DNA of 64,000 nucleotides from Sinorhizobium psoraleae (GCF_013283645.1 NZ_JABEKV010000008.1:110967-174966), one strand, 5' to 3'; counted from the first letter of the stretch, positions 18,308 to 26,676 are shown. Numbers and translations: made by a program. The notes: generated by a model not told the origin, from the letters alone.

Positions 18308-19348
18308 CTACTTCCCAAGCTCGATCTGGATCTTCACGGAGGACGGCTTCGGTCGCACGGCGTAATCGAACGCTTCGACAGAATCCTCGAAGGCGTAGGT
18401 ATCGGTGACCAGCGCATCGACGTTGATCAGGTTCGATCCCAATAGCGCGACGATGCGCGGGTAGACATGGGCGTAGCGGAACACGTGTTCGATGCGCAGT
18501 TCTTTGGTCTGGGCGATGACGACATCGAGCGGGGCCGGCTTCAGGGGCATGCCGACAAAGACGATGGCGCCGCCGGGGCAACCATGGTGCACCGTGTCTG
18601 CGATCACTTCGGCCGCACCGGAACATTCGAAGACGACATCGACGCCCCAGCCGTCGGTTTCGCGGGCTATGACACTCTTCAGGTCCTGCGAGCGGACGTT
18701 GACGGTCATGATGGCAGGGCCGAGCCTGCGCGCCACGGCAAGCTTTTCGTCGACAACGTCGGTAACGATAACTCTGGCGCAGCCAGCCGACAGCGCCGCG
18801 ATCGCTGTCACCATGCCGATCGGCCCGGCACCCGTGACCAGCGCCATCGCACCGGGCGTCAGCCTCGCCTTGGAGACTGCTTGAAAGCCTACAGCCAGCG
18901 GCTCGACCATGGCGCCAGCGGCGTAGGAAACATTGTCCGGAAGCTTAAAGGTGAAGGCCGCCGGGTGGACCACGCTCGGTCTCAGTACGCCATGCACCGG
19001 CGGCGTCGCCCAGAAGCGCACCGCGGGATCGAGATTGTAGAGACCCAGCCGCGACGCGCGACTTTGAGGGTCGGGAATGCCGGGCTCCATGCAAACGCGG
19101 TCGCCCACTTTCAGGTTCTGGACCGCGCTGCCGACCTCTTCGATGATGCCGGCGGCTTCGTGGCCGAGGATCATCGGCTCGCGCACAACAAAAGGGCCGA
19201 TCGCGCCGTGGGTGTAATAGTGAACGTCCGATCCACAGACGCCAACGGTCTTGATGGCAATGCGCACGTCGGTGGGACCGAGCACCTCCTTCGGGTCCAG
19301 GTCGCGAATGCGCAGTTCGTCTTTGCGTTCGAGGACGAGCGATCTCAT
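18308..19348 (-). CDS. zinc-dependent polyol dehydrogenase (xylitol/sorbitol dehydrogenase family)
   Basis: 346-residue MDR enzyme. The catalytic zinc Cys is in VGVCGSDVHYYTHG (Cys38), with GHEAAGIIEEVG and the Glu in EPGIP. The structural-zinc cysteine cluster found in many relatives is absent: the region reads DPQSRASRLGLYNL, as in sorbitol dehydrogenases without structural zinc. The NAD fold shows VTGAGPIGMVTAIAAL and IVTDVVDEK. It should oxidise a polyol at C2, giving a ketose. It sits in the middle of the transport/oxidation operon. Confidence 0.92.
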   Translation of the reverse strand: MRSLVLERKDELRIRDLDPKEVLGPTDVRIAIKTVGVCGSDVHYYTHGAIGPFVVREPMILGHEAAGIIEEVGSAVQNLKVGDRVCMEPGIPDPQSRASRLGLYNLDPAVRFWATPPVHGVLRPSVVHPAAFTFKLPDNVSYAAGAMVEPLAVGFQAVSKARLTPGAMALVTGAGPIGMVTAIAALSAGCARVIVTDVVDEKLAVARRLGPAIMTVNVRSQDLKSVIARETDGWGVDVVFECSGAAEVIADTVHHGCPGGAIVFVGMPLKPAPLDVVIAQTKELRIEHVFRYAHVYPRIVALLGSNLINVDALVTDTYAFEDSVEAFDYAVRPKPSSVKIQIELGK

Positions 19349-19352
19349 GTTT

Positions 19353-19559
19353 TCAGCCCTTTCGGATAATGAACACGGCCAGCGCCAGGCAGAGCACCGT
19401 CGCCACCCATAGGGGCAACACGCCCTCCAGGAAGCGCATCCATAGAAGATGCACCAGGATCAGGATCACGACCGAGATGAAGCCCCTGTCGAAGCCGTTG
19501 GCTCGGATCGGCAGGAATCCGTCGCGTTCGGTTTTCTGGGGTTGAATGCCAGCCATCAT
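19353..19559 (-). CDS. small membrane protein in the polyol transporter operon
   Basis: 68 residues: a hydrophilic N-terminal third, then two closely spaced hydrophobic segments (GFISVVILILVHLLWMRFL and LPLWVATVLCLALAVFIIR). It is tightly packed, 1 bp after the permease gene and 4 bp before the dehydrogenase gene, so it is almost certainly translated. Small membrane proteins at this site recur in rhizobial polyol ABC operons; a role as accessory subunit of the permease is inference only. Confidence 0.78.
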   Translation of the reverse strand: MMAGIQPQKTERDGFLPIRANGFDRGFISVVILILVHLLWMRFLEGVLPLWVATVLCLALAVFIIRKG

Positions 19560-19560
19560 C

Positions 19561-20394
19561 TTACCCTTTCAATGCGCCGAACGTCAGGCCAGTCACGATG
19601 TGCTTCTGGACGAAGCCGAGCACGATTAAGGCCGGGAGCGTGGTCAGGAACGCCATCGCCGCCATCTCGCCCCAGTTCGTTCCGGTGACCGAGACATATT
19701 CAGCAAGCGCTGTCGTCACGGTCCTTGCGTCAGCCGACGACGTTAGGGTCGCTGCGAATAGGTACTCGTTCCAGGCGAAAATCCAGGTCAGGATGAAGGT
19801 GACGGCCAACCCCGGCCGCGCCAGCGGCAGGATGACGTTGGACAACACCTGGCCGGTTGTCGCACCATCGACCCGCGCCGCTTCGTCAAGCTCCAGCGGA
19901 ATCCCGTCGAGCATGCCCTTCAAGAGCCAGATGGCGAAGGGCAGGTTGAAGACGCAATACAGCAGGATCAGGCCAATCTTCGTGTCGAACAGCATGAAAT
20001 CGCCGAACACGAACCACTTGGTGAACAGCAGGAAGAGCGGCAGCAGGAACACGGCGGGCGGCGCCATGCGGTTGGTGATCAGCCAGAAAAACACGTTGTC
20101 ACCGCCGCTGATTTTGTAACGCGACAGCCCGAACGCCGCGAGCAGGCCGAGCGCGCACACCAGCGCTGCGTTCGATGTCGCCACGATCAGCGAATTCCAG
20201 AGATACTGCAGGAAGGTCGAGCTATTCAGCACCGCCAAGAAATTGTCCCAGTAAAGATCGTCGATGAGGAACGACTTCGAATAAAGCTTCACGCGGGGGC
20301 GCATCGAAACTATCAGCATCCACCAGACCGGAAGCAGTGTCAGAATGGTCAGACATATCCAAAGGAGGAAGGAGGCTATACCGGAGCGTCTCAT
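19561..20394 (-). CDS. polyol ABC transporter permease (MalG/SmoG type)
   Basis: 277 residues with six predicted membrane helices and the EAA loop (ELDEAARVDGATTGQVLSN, then ILPLARPGL) that docks the ATPase. The C-terminus TLPALIVLGFVQKHIVTGLTFGALKG is the classic ending of MalG-family subunits. Its start overlaps the stop of the other permease by 4 bp (ATGA). Confidence 0.95.
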   Translation of the reverse strand: MRRSGIASFLLWICLTILTLLPVWWMLIVSMRPRVKLYSKSFLIDDLYWDNFLAVLNSSTFLQYLWNSLIVATSNAALVCALGLLAAFGLSRYKISGGDNVFFWLITNRMAPPAVFLLPLFLLFTKWFVFGDFMLFDTKIGLILLYCVFNLPFAIWLLKGMLDGIPLELDEAARVDGATTGQVLSNVILPLARPGLAVTFILTWIFAWNEYLFAATLTSSADARTVTTALAEYVSVTGTNWGEMAAMAFLTTLPALIVLGFVQKHIVTGLTFGALKG

Positions 20395-21269
20395 TGTGCG
20401 CCTCCCTTGCGGCCGGTCATGGCGACGAACAGCAGCCAGCTCAGAACGATCGTGACGTAAAGCGTCAGCAGCGACATGGCCGCGCCGTAGCCGTAATCGG
20501 TCTTCGGAAAGACGTTGATCCAGATATGAAGTCCGATGAACCGGGTCGCCTCAGCCGGACCACCCTTGGTCAGCATCCAGATTTCGTCGACCGAGCGCAA
20601 CGCGTCCATCAGCCGGATGAAGACGGTTGTCAGCAGCACCGGCTTCAACATCGGAACGATCACGTACCAGAAAATCTGCAGCTTGTTGCCGCCGTCGATC
20701 TGCGCCTGTTCGAGCGGTTCTTTCGGCAAGGCGGTCAGTCCCGCCATAAGCGACAGCGTGACGAACGGCGTCCAGTGCCACAGGTCCATGATGATCGCCG
20801 TTGCGAAGGCGTGATAGGCATTGGTCGAGATGTTGTAGTCGATGCCGAACCACAGTTTAAGGTAATAGGGCACGATGCCGAAGCCCGGAACGCAAAGCAG
20901 CCGCCAGGTAGCGCCGACTGCAATGGGCGCGACAACGATCGGCAATGTGTGGATAGTGCGAAAGAACTGCCGGCCCCACAGGCGGTCTGCCATCAGCGCG
21001 CGGGCCAGGACATAGCCTAACAACAGTTCGCTCACAACGACGAAGAAGGCGAAAACCAGCGTGCGCGCAAGCGAGTTCAGGAATGTCGTGTCAAAAACGA
21101 GGCTGCGATAATTCTGGAGGCCAGCCCAGCGCAGGGTGGGATCGACTGCGTTGGTGTTCCAGTCGAAGAAGCCGACATAGAGAATGTAGATGAAGGGAAC
21201 GAATCCGACAACGAACAGGATTAGCGTGGCTGGTGCTAGAAATAGCCATCCGATGTTGGATTGTCTCAT
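20391..21269 (-). CDS. polyol ABC transporter permease (MalF/SmoF type)
   Basis: 292 residues. Membrane helices begin at residue 7 (IGWLFLAPATLILFVVGFVPF). The EAA loop is ALPKEPLEQAQIDGGNKLQIF with YVIVPMLKP. The family ending is around MTGRKGGAQ. It forms a heterodimeric channel with the next gene. It follows the binding-protein gene after 135 bp that contain a hairpin. Confidence 0.95.
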   Translation of the reverse strand: MRQSNIGWLFLAPATLILFVVGFVPFIYILYVGFFDWNTNAVDPTLRWAGLQNYRSLVFDTTFLNSLARTLVFAFFVVVSELLLGYVLARALMADRLWGRQFFRTIHTLPIVVAPIAVGATWRLLCVPGFGIVPYYLKLWFGIDYNISTNAYHAFATAIIMDLWHWTPFVTLSLMAGLTALPKEPLEQAQIDGGNKLQIFWYVIVPMLKPVLLTTVFIRLMDALRSVDEIWMLTKGGPAEATRFIGLHIWINVFPKTDYGYGAAMSLLTLYVTIVLSWLLFVAMTGRKGGAQ

Positions 21270-21375
21270 CCTGCGCTCCGTCAGATCGTGCTTGAGTCTT
21301 ATTCGCCCGACTACCAGCGTCGCGGTCAGGCCCGCAAACCGCAGTCAGGAAAGGGGCGGCCACCTTGCTGAAGGC

Positions 21376-21402
21376 GACCGCCAACCGCCGGGAGGTGCGG
21401 TC
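21376..21402 (-). terminator. hairpin between binding-protein and permease genes
   Basis: GACCGC/GCGGTC stem with a GC-rich loop, 2 bp after the binding-protein stop codon. Such intercistronic hairpins in ABC operons commonly stabilise or attenuate the transcript so that more binding protein than permease is made. There is no U-run. Confidence 0.45.
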
Positions 21403-21404
21403 TT

Positions 21405-22835
21405 TTACTTGCGGTAGCCGAGCTTCACGAGTTCAGCTTCGGCTGCGGTGGCGGCCTGGTCCAGCGCATCGTCCGGCTTGATCTCACCGACGATCGCTTT
21501 GTAGATGAACGGCGCAACTACCTGCAGAACTTGCGAATGGAACGGGAACGGCGGAGCTCCGGCGAACAGCTTTCCATCCTCACGCATCTGCGTGTAGTAG
21601 CCGTTCATCTTCTTGTCCTGATCGGCGATCTTGGGATCGTCGTAGGTCGAGTTCATGACGATGCGGGAGCCGGCCAGCGCCCAGTCGCTCTGCACTGAAG
21701 CCTGCCCGATATACTGCAGGAATAGCAGCGACGCGTCCTTGTTCTTGGACGAGTGCGGGATGCCGAACGCGCCACCATCGTAGTAGCCGATATATCCTTT
21801 GCCGGATTCGGCGGCCTCCATGACACCCGCCTCAACCGGAGGCAATGACACTCCCACCTTGCCGACGACGGTCGATTTGCTTTCGTCGGTAGCGATCCAC
21901 GCAGCGTTTTCACCGTAGACGAGGCCTTGGGCTGCGCGGCCGGCGGCAAATGTCCCGGCAACCTCGTCCCAAGTGGATGACGTCGATTCCGGCGGCGCAT
22001 ATTTCAGCAGGCCGACCCAGTAGTTAAGCGCCTTCTTCGCGGCGGCCGAGTTCATCTGGCCGCCGTTAGCTTCGGTAGCCGCGAAGGTCATGCCATCGAT
22101 GCCCCAGTTGTACACGCCGAAGGTCGGCGCGACCGACTCGAAGAATTCGTAGAAGGCGGCGGGGTGGCTCGACGAGGCCTGTACGGTGGTTCCCCAGAGC
22201 TCCTTGTCTGCGCCGTATTCGGTGAAGAACTTGGCGATCTGGGTATACTCCTCATGCGTCGTCGCGGGCTTCAGATCCGCGCCGGTGGAATCCTTGTAGG
22301 CTTTCTGGATCGCCGGATCATCGAAAAGATCCTTGCGGTAGAGGTAAGGCTTGATGAATGCTTCCATGGGGACACCCATGACATTGCCCGACTTCGGATC
22401 CTTGAAATAGTTCACGAAAGTGGTGAAATTCTCCGGCTTGAAGTCCGGCGAAGCGATCTTTGCATTATCGGCGAGCGACTTGGTGATATCGACCAGGAAG
22501 TTGCGGGCTAAATACGTATATACGATGTCCTGCTCGATATAGACGAAGTCATAGATGCCGGTATTGGCCTCCATGTCCTTGATCGCCTTGTCGTACATCT
22601 GATCCCAAGATGTGGCCTCGAATTCCACCTTGATGCCGGTCTCTTCGGTGAATTTCGGACCGAGTACCTGCTCGACATATTTCGACGCTGGGGTCGATTC
22701 CGAGATGCCCCGGATGGTCGCGCCCTGATAGGGCTGGGCGGCAGTTTTCCACCAGGAATCCTGAGCAAGAGCGGTCGAGCTCCAAAGGCCAAGCGAGATA
22801 AAGCCGACGCCCACGGCTTTGACAAAACTGTTCAT
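21405..22835 (-). CDS. polyol ABC transporter substrate-binding protein (SmoE/MtlE type)
   Basis: 476 residues. The signal peptide is clear (MNSFVKAVGVGFISLGLW, cleavage after ALAQ). The mature protein is a family-1 extracellular solute-binding protein with GIKVEFEATSWDQMYDKAI, IYDFVYIEQD and a C-terminal half rich in aromatic residues. The start at 22835 has GGAGGAG 5 bp upstream; the longer frame to 22904 lacks a signal peptide. It is the first gene of the leftward operon and captures a linear polyol in the periplasm. Confidence 0.94.
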   Translation of the reverse strand: MNSFVKAVGVGFISLGLWSSTALAQDSWWKTAAQPYQGATIRGISESTPASKYVEQVLGPKFTEETGIKVEFEATSWDQMYDKAIKDMEANTGIYDFVYIEQDIVYTYLARNFLVDITKSLADNAKIASPDFKPENFTTFVNYFKDPKSGNVMGVPMEAFIKPYLYRKDLFDDPAIQKAYKDSTGADLKPATTHEEYTQIAKFFTEYGADKELWGTTVQASSSHPAAFYEFFESVAPTFGVYNWGIDGMTFAATEANGGQMNSAAAKKALNYWVGLLKYAPPESTSSTWDEVAGTFAAGRAAQGLVYGENAAWIATDESKSTVVGKVGVSLPPVEAGVMEAAESGKGYIGYYDGGAFGIPHSSKNKDASLLFLQYIGQASVQSDWALAGSRIVMNSTYDDPKIADQDKKMNGYYTQMREDGKLFAGAPPFPFHSQVLQVVAPFIYKAIVGEIKPDDALDQAATAAEAELVKLGYRK

Positions 22836-22949
22836 TGTTCTCCTCCATGTGGATCGCAAAATCGGTCCGGTTGTGCGTTCTAAACTCTCCTCCGACACGC
22901 TCAACGGACCTCAATAGTTGTAGAAAGAAAGGGTGGACACAAGCGCGGT

Positions 22950-23022
22950 CGTTGCGCGATACTGATACTCTCATGCGCGAAATGACGAATTCACGCATGA
23001 AATCTTGTGTGCGTTGCACAAT
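22950..23022. promoter_or_regulatory. candidate AraC-type operator with nested direct repeats
   Basis: Between the divergent AraC and binding-protein genes are two related 12-mers, CATGCGCGAAAT (22972) and CACGCATGAAAT (22992), 20 bp apart start to start, differing only by transitions. They are flanked by CGTTGCGCGAT (22950) and CGTTGCACAAT (23012). Paired direct repeats about two helical turns apart are the normal target of AraC-family activators. Assignment to this AraC is by position. Confidence 0.55.
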
Positions 23023-23078
23023 CTAGTATTACTTGTCAGCGTAACGAGGATGCCGGGAAGCACGGGAGGACGTCCGCA

Positions 23079-24005
23079 ATGTCAGTTGTTTCGCCGACGG
23101 TCGCGAGATTTGAATATGTCTTGACCGGCGCGGACGAGTCTTTCCTCTGGCGCCGCGACGACTATCCATGGGAACGCAACGTCTGGAATTTCCACCCGGA
23201 GGTGGAGATCCACTACATTCCCAACGCCAGCGGCGTCCTACTTGCAGGCGATCATGTCGGCGCGTTTTCGCCGGGCCATATTTCCGTCATCGGCAGCAAC
23301 CTGCCGCACGACTGGGTGACGCCGCTCGGACCGGATGAGCGCATTCCAGGACGCGACATCGTCATCCAGTTTCTGCCGGCCAAGCTGGAGCAGGCTTCGG
23401 CCTTCCTGCCGGAACTGGCGGGGCTGCGTGATTTTCTCACCCGCGCGCAGCGGGGGCTCTCCTTCAAAGGCCGGGCGCGGGAACAGGCCGAGGCGCTGAT
23501 ACTCGACATGGAGTTCCAGACCGGCTCGGTGCGGCTTTCGACCTTCCTGTCATTGTTGTCGCTGCTGCGAGACACGGACGAGTTCGATACGCTGTCTTCA
23601 GAGGCCTATGTGCCGGACCTGAGCTATGGCTCGCTCGAAACCCTGCAACAGGTTTTCGCGTATATCTTTGCCAATCTATCGGAAGATATCCGGTTGCCGG
23701 ACATGGCTCGCATGGTCGGGATGAGCGACAGCGCTTTCTCGCGATTCTTCAAGAAGAACAGCGGCCACAGCTTCACCGACCACGTCAACAAGCTTCGTAT
23801 CTGGAAGGCGGGTCAGCTATTGACCGATACCTCTCTTCCGATAACCGACATCTGCTTCGAGGTGGGCTATCGCAATCTGTCAAATTTCAACCGGGTGTTT
23901 CTCCGCCACCACAACCTAACACCTACAAAATACCGGAAACTGTCCACCAACCGTAGAACCGTTCCGTTACCTCAGACAGCGACAGACCATATTCCTGTGC
24001 AGTGA
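23079..24005 (+). CDS. AraC-family regulator of the polyol operon
   Basis: 308 residues. An N-terminal cupin sensor (FHPEVEIHYIPNASGVLLAG, GHISVIGSNLPHDW) is followed by the C-terminal double HTH: LPDMARMVGMSDSAFSRFF and ITDICFEVGYRNLSNFNRVF, then LTPTKYRK. The start at 23079 has GGGAGGA upstream; the frame extends further but without homology. It is divergent from the binding-protein gene by 243 bp. This is the typical activator setup of rhizobial mannitol/sorbitol-type operons, so the transported polyol or an oxidation product is the probable inducer. Confidence 0.93.
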   Translation: MSVVSPTVARFEYVLTGADESFLWRRDDYPWERNVWNFHPEVEIHYIPNASGVLLAGDHVGAFSPGHISVIGSNLPHDWVTPLGPDERIPGRDIVIQFLPAKLEQASAFLPELAGLRDFLTRAQRGLSFKGRAREQAEALILDMEFQTGSVRLSTFLSLLSLLRDTDEFDTLSSEAYVPDLSYGSLETLQQVFAYIFANLSEDIRLPDMARMVGMSDSAFSRFFKKNSGHSFTDHVNKLRIWKAGQLLTDTSLPITDICFEVGYRNLSNFNRVFLRHHNLTPTKYRKLSTNRRTVPLPQTATDHIPVQ

Positions 24006-24114
24006 GCCTAGCGATTAGTCGAGGATACTTCGCTCGGCGGGAAGGTGAATTTTCTCCTCGCAACTTCATTATGCCTAGACTCAGGCCTACTCCTTTCGGA
24101 CGCGACGAGCCGTC

Positions 24115-24382
24115 AATGAGTTCGCATTTCGAAATCGGGAGGGCATATAAGTCCTCGGCAATAGGCCCCCTCGGCAATGAGTGCATATTCGCCGCGGGAC
24201 GTCGATGGCAAGAGCACGGCGCCCACTCGCTGCGCAGGACAAAAGCGTCCATCATGAACAAGGTGACTGGCGATCTACATGCCATGTTGATTTTCCTCGG
24301 CACACCGAAATCGAGAAAACGTTTTGCTACCTTGGCGTCGACGTCGAGGACGCGCTGGCTCGCCGAGTCGACCGAGGTCTAG
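24115..24382 (+). pseudogene. tyrosine recombinase (integrase) C-terminal remnant
   Basis: The tail of a rhizobial phage-type integrase is readable in alternating frames: SGGHISPRQ with a stop where the family has RQYA, then HGAHSLRRTKASIMNK (the HxxR catalytic box), TGDLHAMLIFLG, then shifted HTEIEKTFCYLGVDVEDAL (with the catalytic Tyr region), and back-shifted LAESTEV followed by the stop. Only about the last 85 codons remain, with at least two frameshifts and a stop. No att repeats or partner genes were seen. It marks an old mobile insertion beside the toxin-antitoxin remnants. Confidence 0.78.
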
Positions 24383-24708
24383 CCGAGCGGCCAAAGAACC
24401 GCCGAGCGCGCAATGGGTTCGGACGGGTAACTTAATGAGCTCTCTTCCGCTTTGCATTATCGCCACCTGGAAGCTGCCAGTCCGGTCTCGGCCCCAATTG
24501 AAACACTCGGATCATACTGGCCAAGTATCCGCTCCTGACGCTTCATGGGATCAAGGGCTATGACGCGAACTCTCCAGCCGACTGAGACGACCCGGAGGCC
24601 GGCAACATGCCGCCCGGTCCGGATGTCTCAATCCCTCGCCTTGAGGGGACTCGAACTACAGGCCATGTTTTCGATTGAGCGGCGTAAAGCTCTATTGTGG
24701 AACAAAAA
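24383..24708. other. gene-free stretch after the integrase remnant
   Basis: Short overlapping frames only; none recognised. Probably decayed mobile-element DNA. Confidence 0.4.
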
Positions 24709-25390
24709 TCACGCCTGGACGGCTATTGTCGCCTGCATGTCCTGCTGCGGCCATCGCTGCAGTGCTTCCCGTCCAGCGTCTGTCAAGCCGTAGACGCCTC
24801 TGTCGAGCCGTTCAAACCAGCCATAGACATTCGCAAGCAAGATCTTCCCGGCATCCGGTATGTTGAATCTGATTTCACGCACGCGCAGCGGTCCTGATGC
24901 CAGCGCTACCGCACAGCCGAGCGCCTGCTGGCGGTACGCGGGTCATGACAGGCGCGCGTGTGCTCCCGCCTACTGCCGGATCGCCGCGTCGCCTCTGGTG
25001 TTCACGCATGAGTCTCGAACGCCGTTTCGGATTGGTTCGCGGCATCGGCGATACGGAGCCGACAATAACGCTGACGTCGCCGGTATCGGAAATGCCGAGC
25101 ATGCCGATCCCGAGCCTGCGGCAGAGATCGCGGTAGCGTTTGTCGGCCTCGCGACCTTTGCCCTTGGCCGAGACTCGCGCCGCGATCCAGACCTCGTCGG
25201 CGACAGCTGCACGATCGACGGCCTGCAGTATGAGCTCCAGATTGAAGCTCAGTTTTAACTCGCAGATCACGACCACAGGCGGATCGCCGTCGCTCAAGCC
25301 GACGAGATCGCAGCCGCCAACTTCGCCCTTGACGACGTAACCTGCCTTTTCGAGAAAGCCTTTGACGGGCAGATAAAGCGAAGTTTCCAT
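24709..25390 (-). pseudogene. DUF2161 (PD-(D/E)XK phosphodiesterase-like) gene with one frameshift
   Basis: The first 150 codons read METSLYLPVKGFLEKAGYVV, VKGEVGGCDLVGLSDG and VVICELKLSFNLELILQAVD, which carries the nuclease-like D...ExK core of DUF2161. At about 24940 one extra C after ATGACC shifts the frame; the rest of the domain continues in the next frame as YRQQALGCAVALASGPLRVR, VYGWFERLDRGVYGLTDAG and REALQRWPQQ up to a stop at 24709. Removing one C gives a protein of about 226 residues, the normal family length. It is either recently inactivated or a sequencing error. Confidence 0.85.
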
Positions 25391-25730
25391 ATGCCTGCAG
25401 GTTTAAGCGAAGAATCGTTCCATAAACTACATCGATCCGTCGGGACGGGACACCGCATCTATCGCCGCCAACGCGATTACACGGTTGGGCTGTGGAGACA
25501 GCCCCCCAATGCATCCCTAACGACGATCGGCCAGGACTTCGCCGCGGCATTGGAACGATGCTCTTGAAGGGAACCGAACCAAGGGCCGGCTCCAATCACC
25601 AATTTGAGATGCGCGGTCAAACCGGCTGCCATCCCCTTTACGAATGGTGTCGAGCGGGATCACTGCGCCGGGGAGCACGGACCTGTCAATCCGCTTTCCT
25701 TTTAGAAGGTCGCCTGGCCGATTGCGATAT
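25391..25730. other. gene-free stretch upstream of the higBA operators
   Basis: No frame with recognisable homology. It contains the region from the DUF2161 start to the first higBA operator. Confidence 0.4.
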
Positions 25731-25786
25731 TGTATCGCGTGATGATACATTTTGGCTGACTTCCGTCCGTATCACCGTATGATACA
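25731..25786 (+). promoter_or_regulatory. two higBA operator palindromes
   Basis: Two 19-bp inverted repeats, TGTATC-N7-GATACA at 25731-25749 and CGTATC-N7-GATACA at 25768-25786, lie 37 bp apart centre to centre just before the higB start. Paired palindromes in this place are the usual binding sites of HigA-type antitoxins in autorepression. Both repeats are intact although the toxin frame is broken. Confidence 0.72.
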
Positions 25787-25804
25787 AACATCAAAGAGCC
25801 AGTC

Positions 25805-26084
25805 GTGATCAGGTCATTCAAGAACGCCAAAACCGAGGCTGTAGCACGGGGCAAAGCGCCAAGGGCTTCCCTTCAGACATCGTGAGATCCGCCGTTCGAA
25901 AACTGACAATCCTGAACAGCGCTGCCGCTCTCGACGACCTTCGTTCCCCCCGGGAAATCGACTTGAAGCGCTTAAGGGCGATAGAAAAGGCCAACATTCG
26001 ATCCGGATCAATGATCAGTGGCGCATATGCTTCGTCTGGACCGATGCTGGTATCGAAGACGTCGAAATTGTCGACTACCACTGA
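25805..26084 (+). pseudogene. higB: HigB-type (RelE/ParE superfamily) toxin, frameshifted
   Basis: The toxin can be read as GTG-start MIRSFKNAKTEAVARGKAP, then after a lost A (near 25862) GFPSDIVRSAVRKLTILNSA, and after a lost C in a C run (near 25950) GNRLEALKGDRKGQHSIRIN, then DQWRICFVWTDAGIEDVEIV and DYH before the stop. Restoring one base in each run gives a normal HigB of about 92 residues with the RINDQWR active segment. As written it is truncated after about 26 codons. It would cleave ribosome-associated mRNA if intact. Confidence 0.87.
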
Positions 26085-26114
26085 GGGCCAATAGTGGCAC
26101 ACAAGGAGCATGAG

Positions 26115-26414
26115 ATGACCCATATCCTTCCCCCGGTCCATCCGGGCGAAATCCTTCGCGAAGAATACCTATTTCCTCTAGGGATGAGCGCCGGCGCACT
26201 GGCGAAGAAGCTCAATGTTCCCCGCACCCGCATCGAGCGTATCGCGGCGGAGCAAACACCGATAACGACGGATACTGCCCTTCGCCTCGCCAGGTATTTC
26301 CGCACGACGCCGGAGTTCTGGATGAACATGCAGACCAGCTTCGATCTCAAGACAGAGGAAGTTGCACTTCACGCCGAACTGGAACTGATTCCCGAAATCG
26401 AGACGGCGGCATAG
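26115..26414 (+). CDS. higA: HigA-type antitoxin (XRE HTH)
   Basis: 99 residues, intact. The N-terminal HPGEILREEYLFPLGMSA starts the HigA signature; the HTH is GALAKKLNVPRTRIERIAAE with TDTALRLARYFRTTPEFW after it. AAGGA lies 7 bp before the ATG at 26115, so the longer frame from 26094 is rejected. It follows the broken higB by 30 bp, the toxin-first order typical of higBA. With HigB inactive it would be an orphan repressor acting on the two palindromes upstream. Confidence 0.92.
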   Translation: MTHILPPVHPGEILREEYLFPLGMSAGALAKKLNVPRTRIERIAAEQTPITTDTALRLARYFRTTPEFWMNMQTSFDLKTEEVALHAELELIPEIETAA

Positions 26415-26559
26415 CTGGACGGTGACCCCGCGCCGCCCACTTTTGCCTGGCTATGCGTGGGGGCGCGCCGGACGCAACCAGACCTTCAGGTCGCTACTTC
26501 GTTTTGTCAGATGGTCGGTGGTCGCAGGATTGGCGGACACTTCGTGATGGAACGGAGGG

Positions 26560-26676
26560 ATGACCGCGCAACCCGCCCCGTCCAGCAAGGCCGCGTCCCA
26601 CTCGATACATTATGCGATTTTCGAAGCACAGAACGAGGACATCACCTACAGCGCGCTTCTAGGCTCGTGGAGGTAG
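26560..26676 (+). CDS. putative 38-residue protein containing the IHYAxFE motif
   Basis: A small frame with a good GGAGG just before the ATG. It encodes Ser/Ala/Pro-rich residues, then SHSIHYAIFEAQNEDITYSA, ending LLGSWR. The IHYA-FE part coincides with the 15-bp repeat shared with 63687 and (one mismatch) 2116. It could also be a truncated copy of a longer protein. I recognise no family. The surrounding 26415-26903 has no other supported gene. Confidence 0.35.
   Translation: MTAQPAPSSKAASHSIHYAIFEAQNEDITYSALLGSWR
26604..26618 (+). repeat. copy B of a dispersed 15-bp motif
   Basis: GATACATTATGCGAT, identical to 63687-63701 and one base different from 2116-2130. Inside the small frame at 26560-26676. 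Confidence 0.35.

Noticed and set aside
22836..23078. Searched for a catabolite-repression (Crp) site in the polyol intergenic region
   Set aside because: No TGTGA-N6-TCACA-like palindrome was seen; only the direct repeats are reported.
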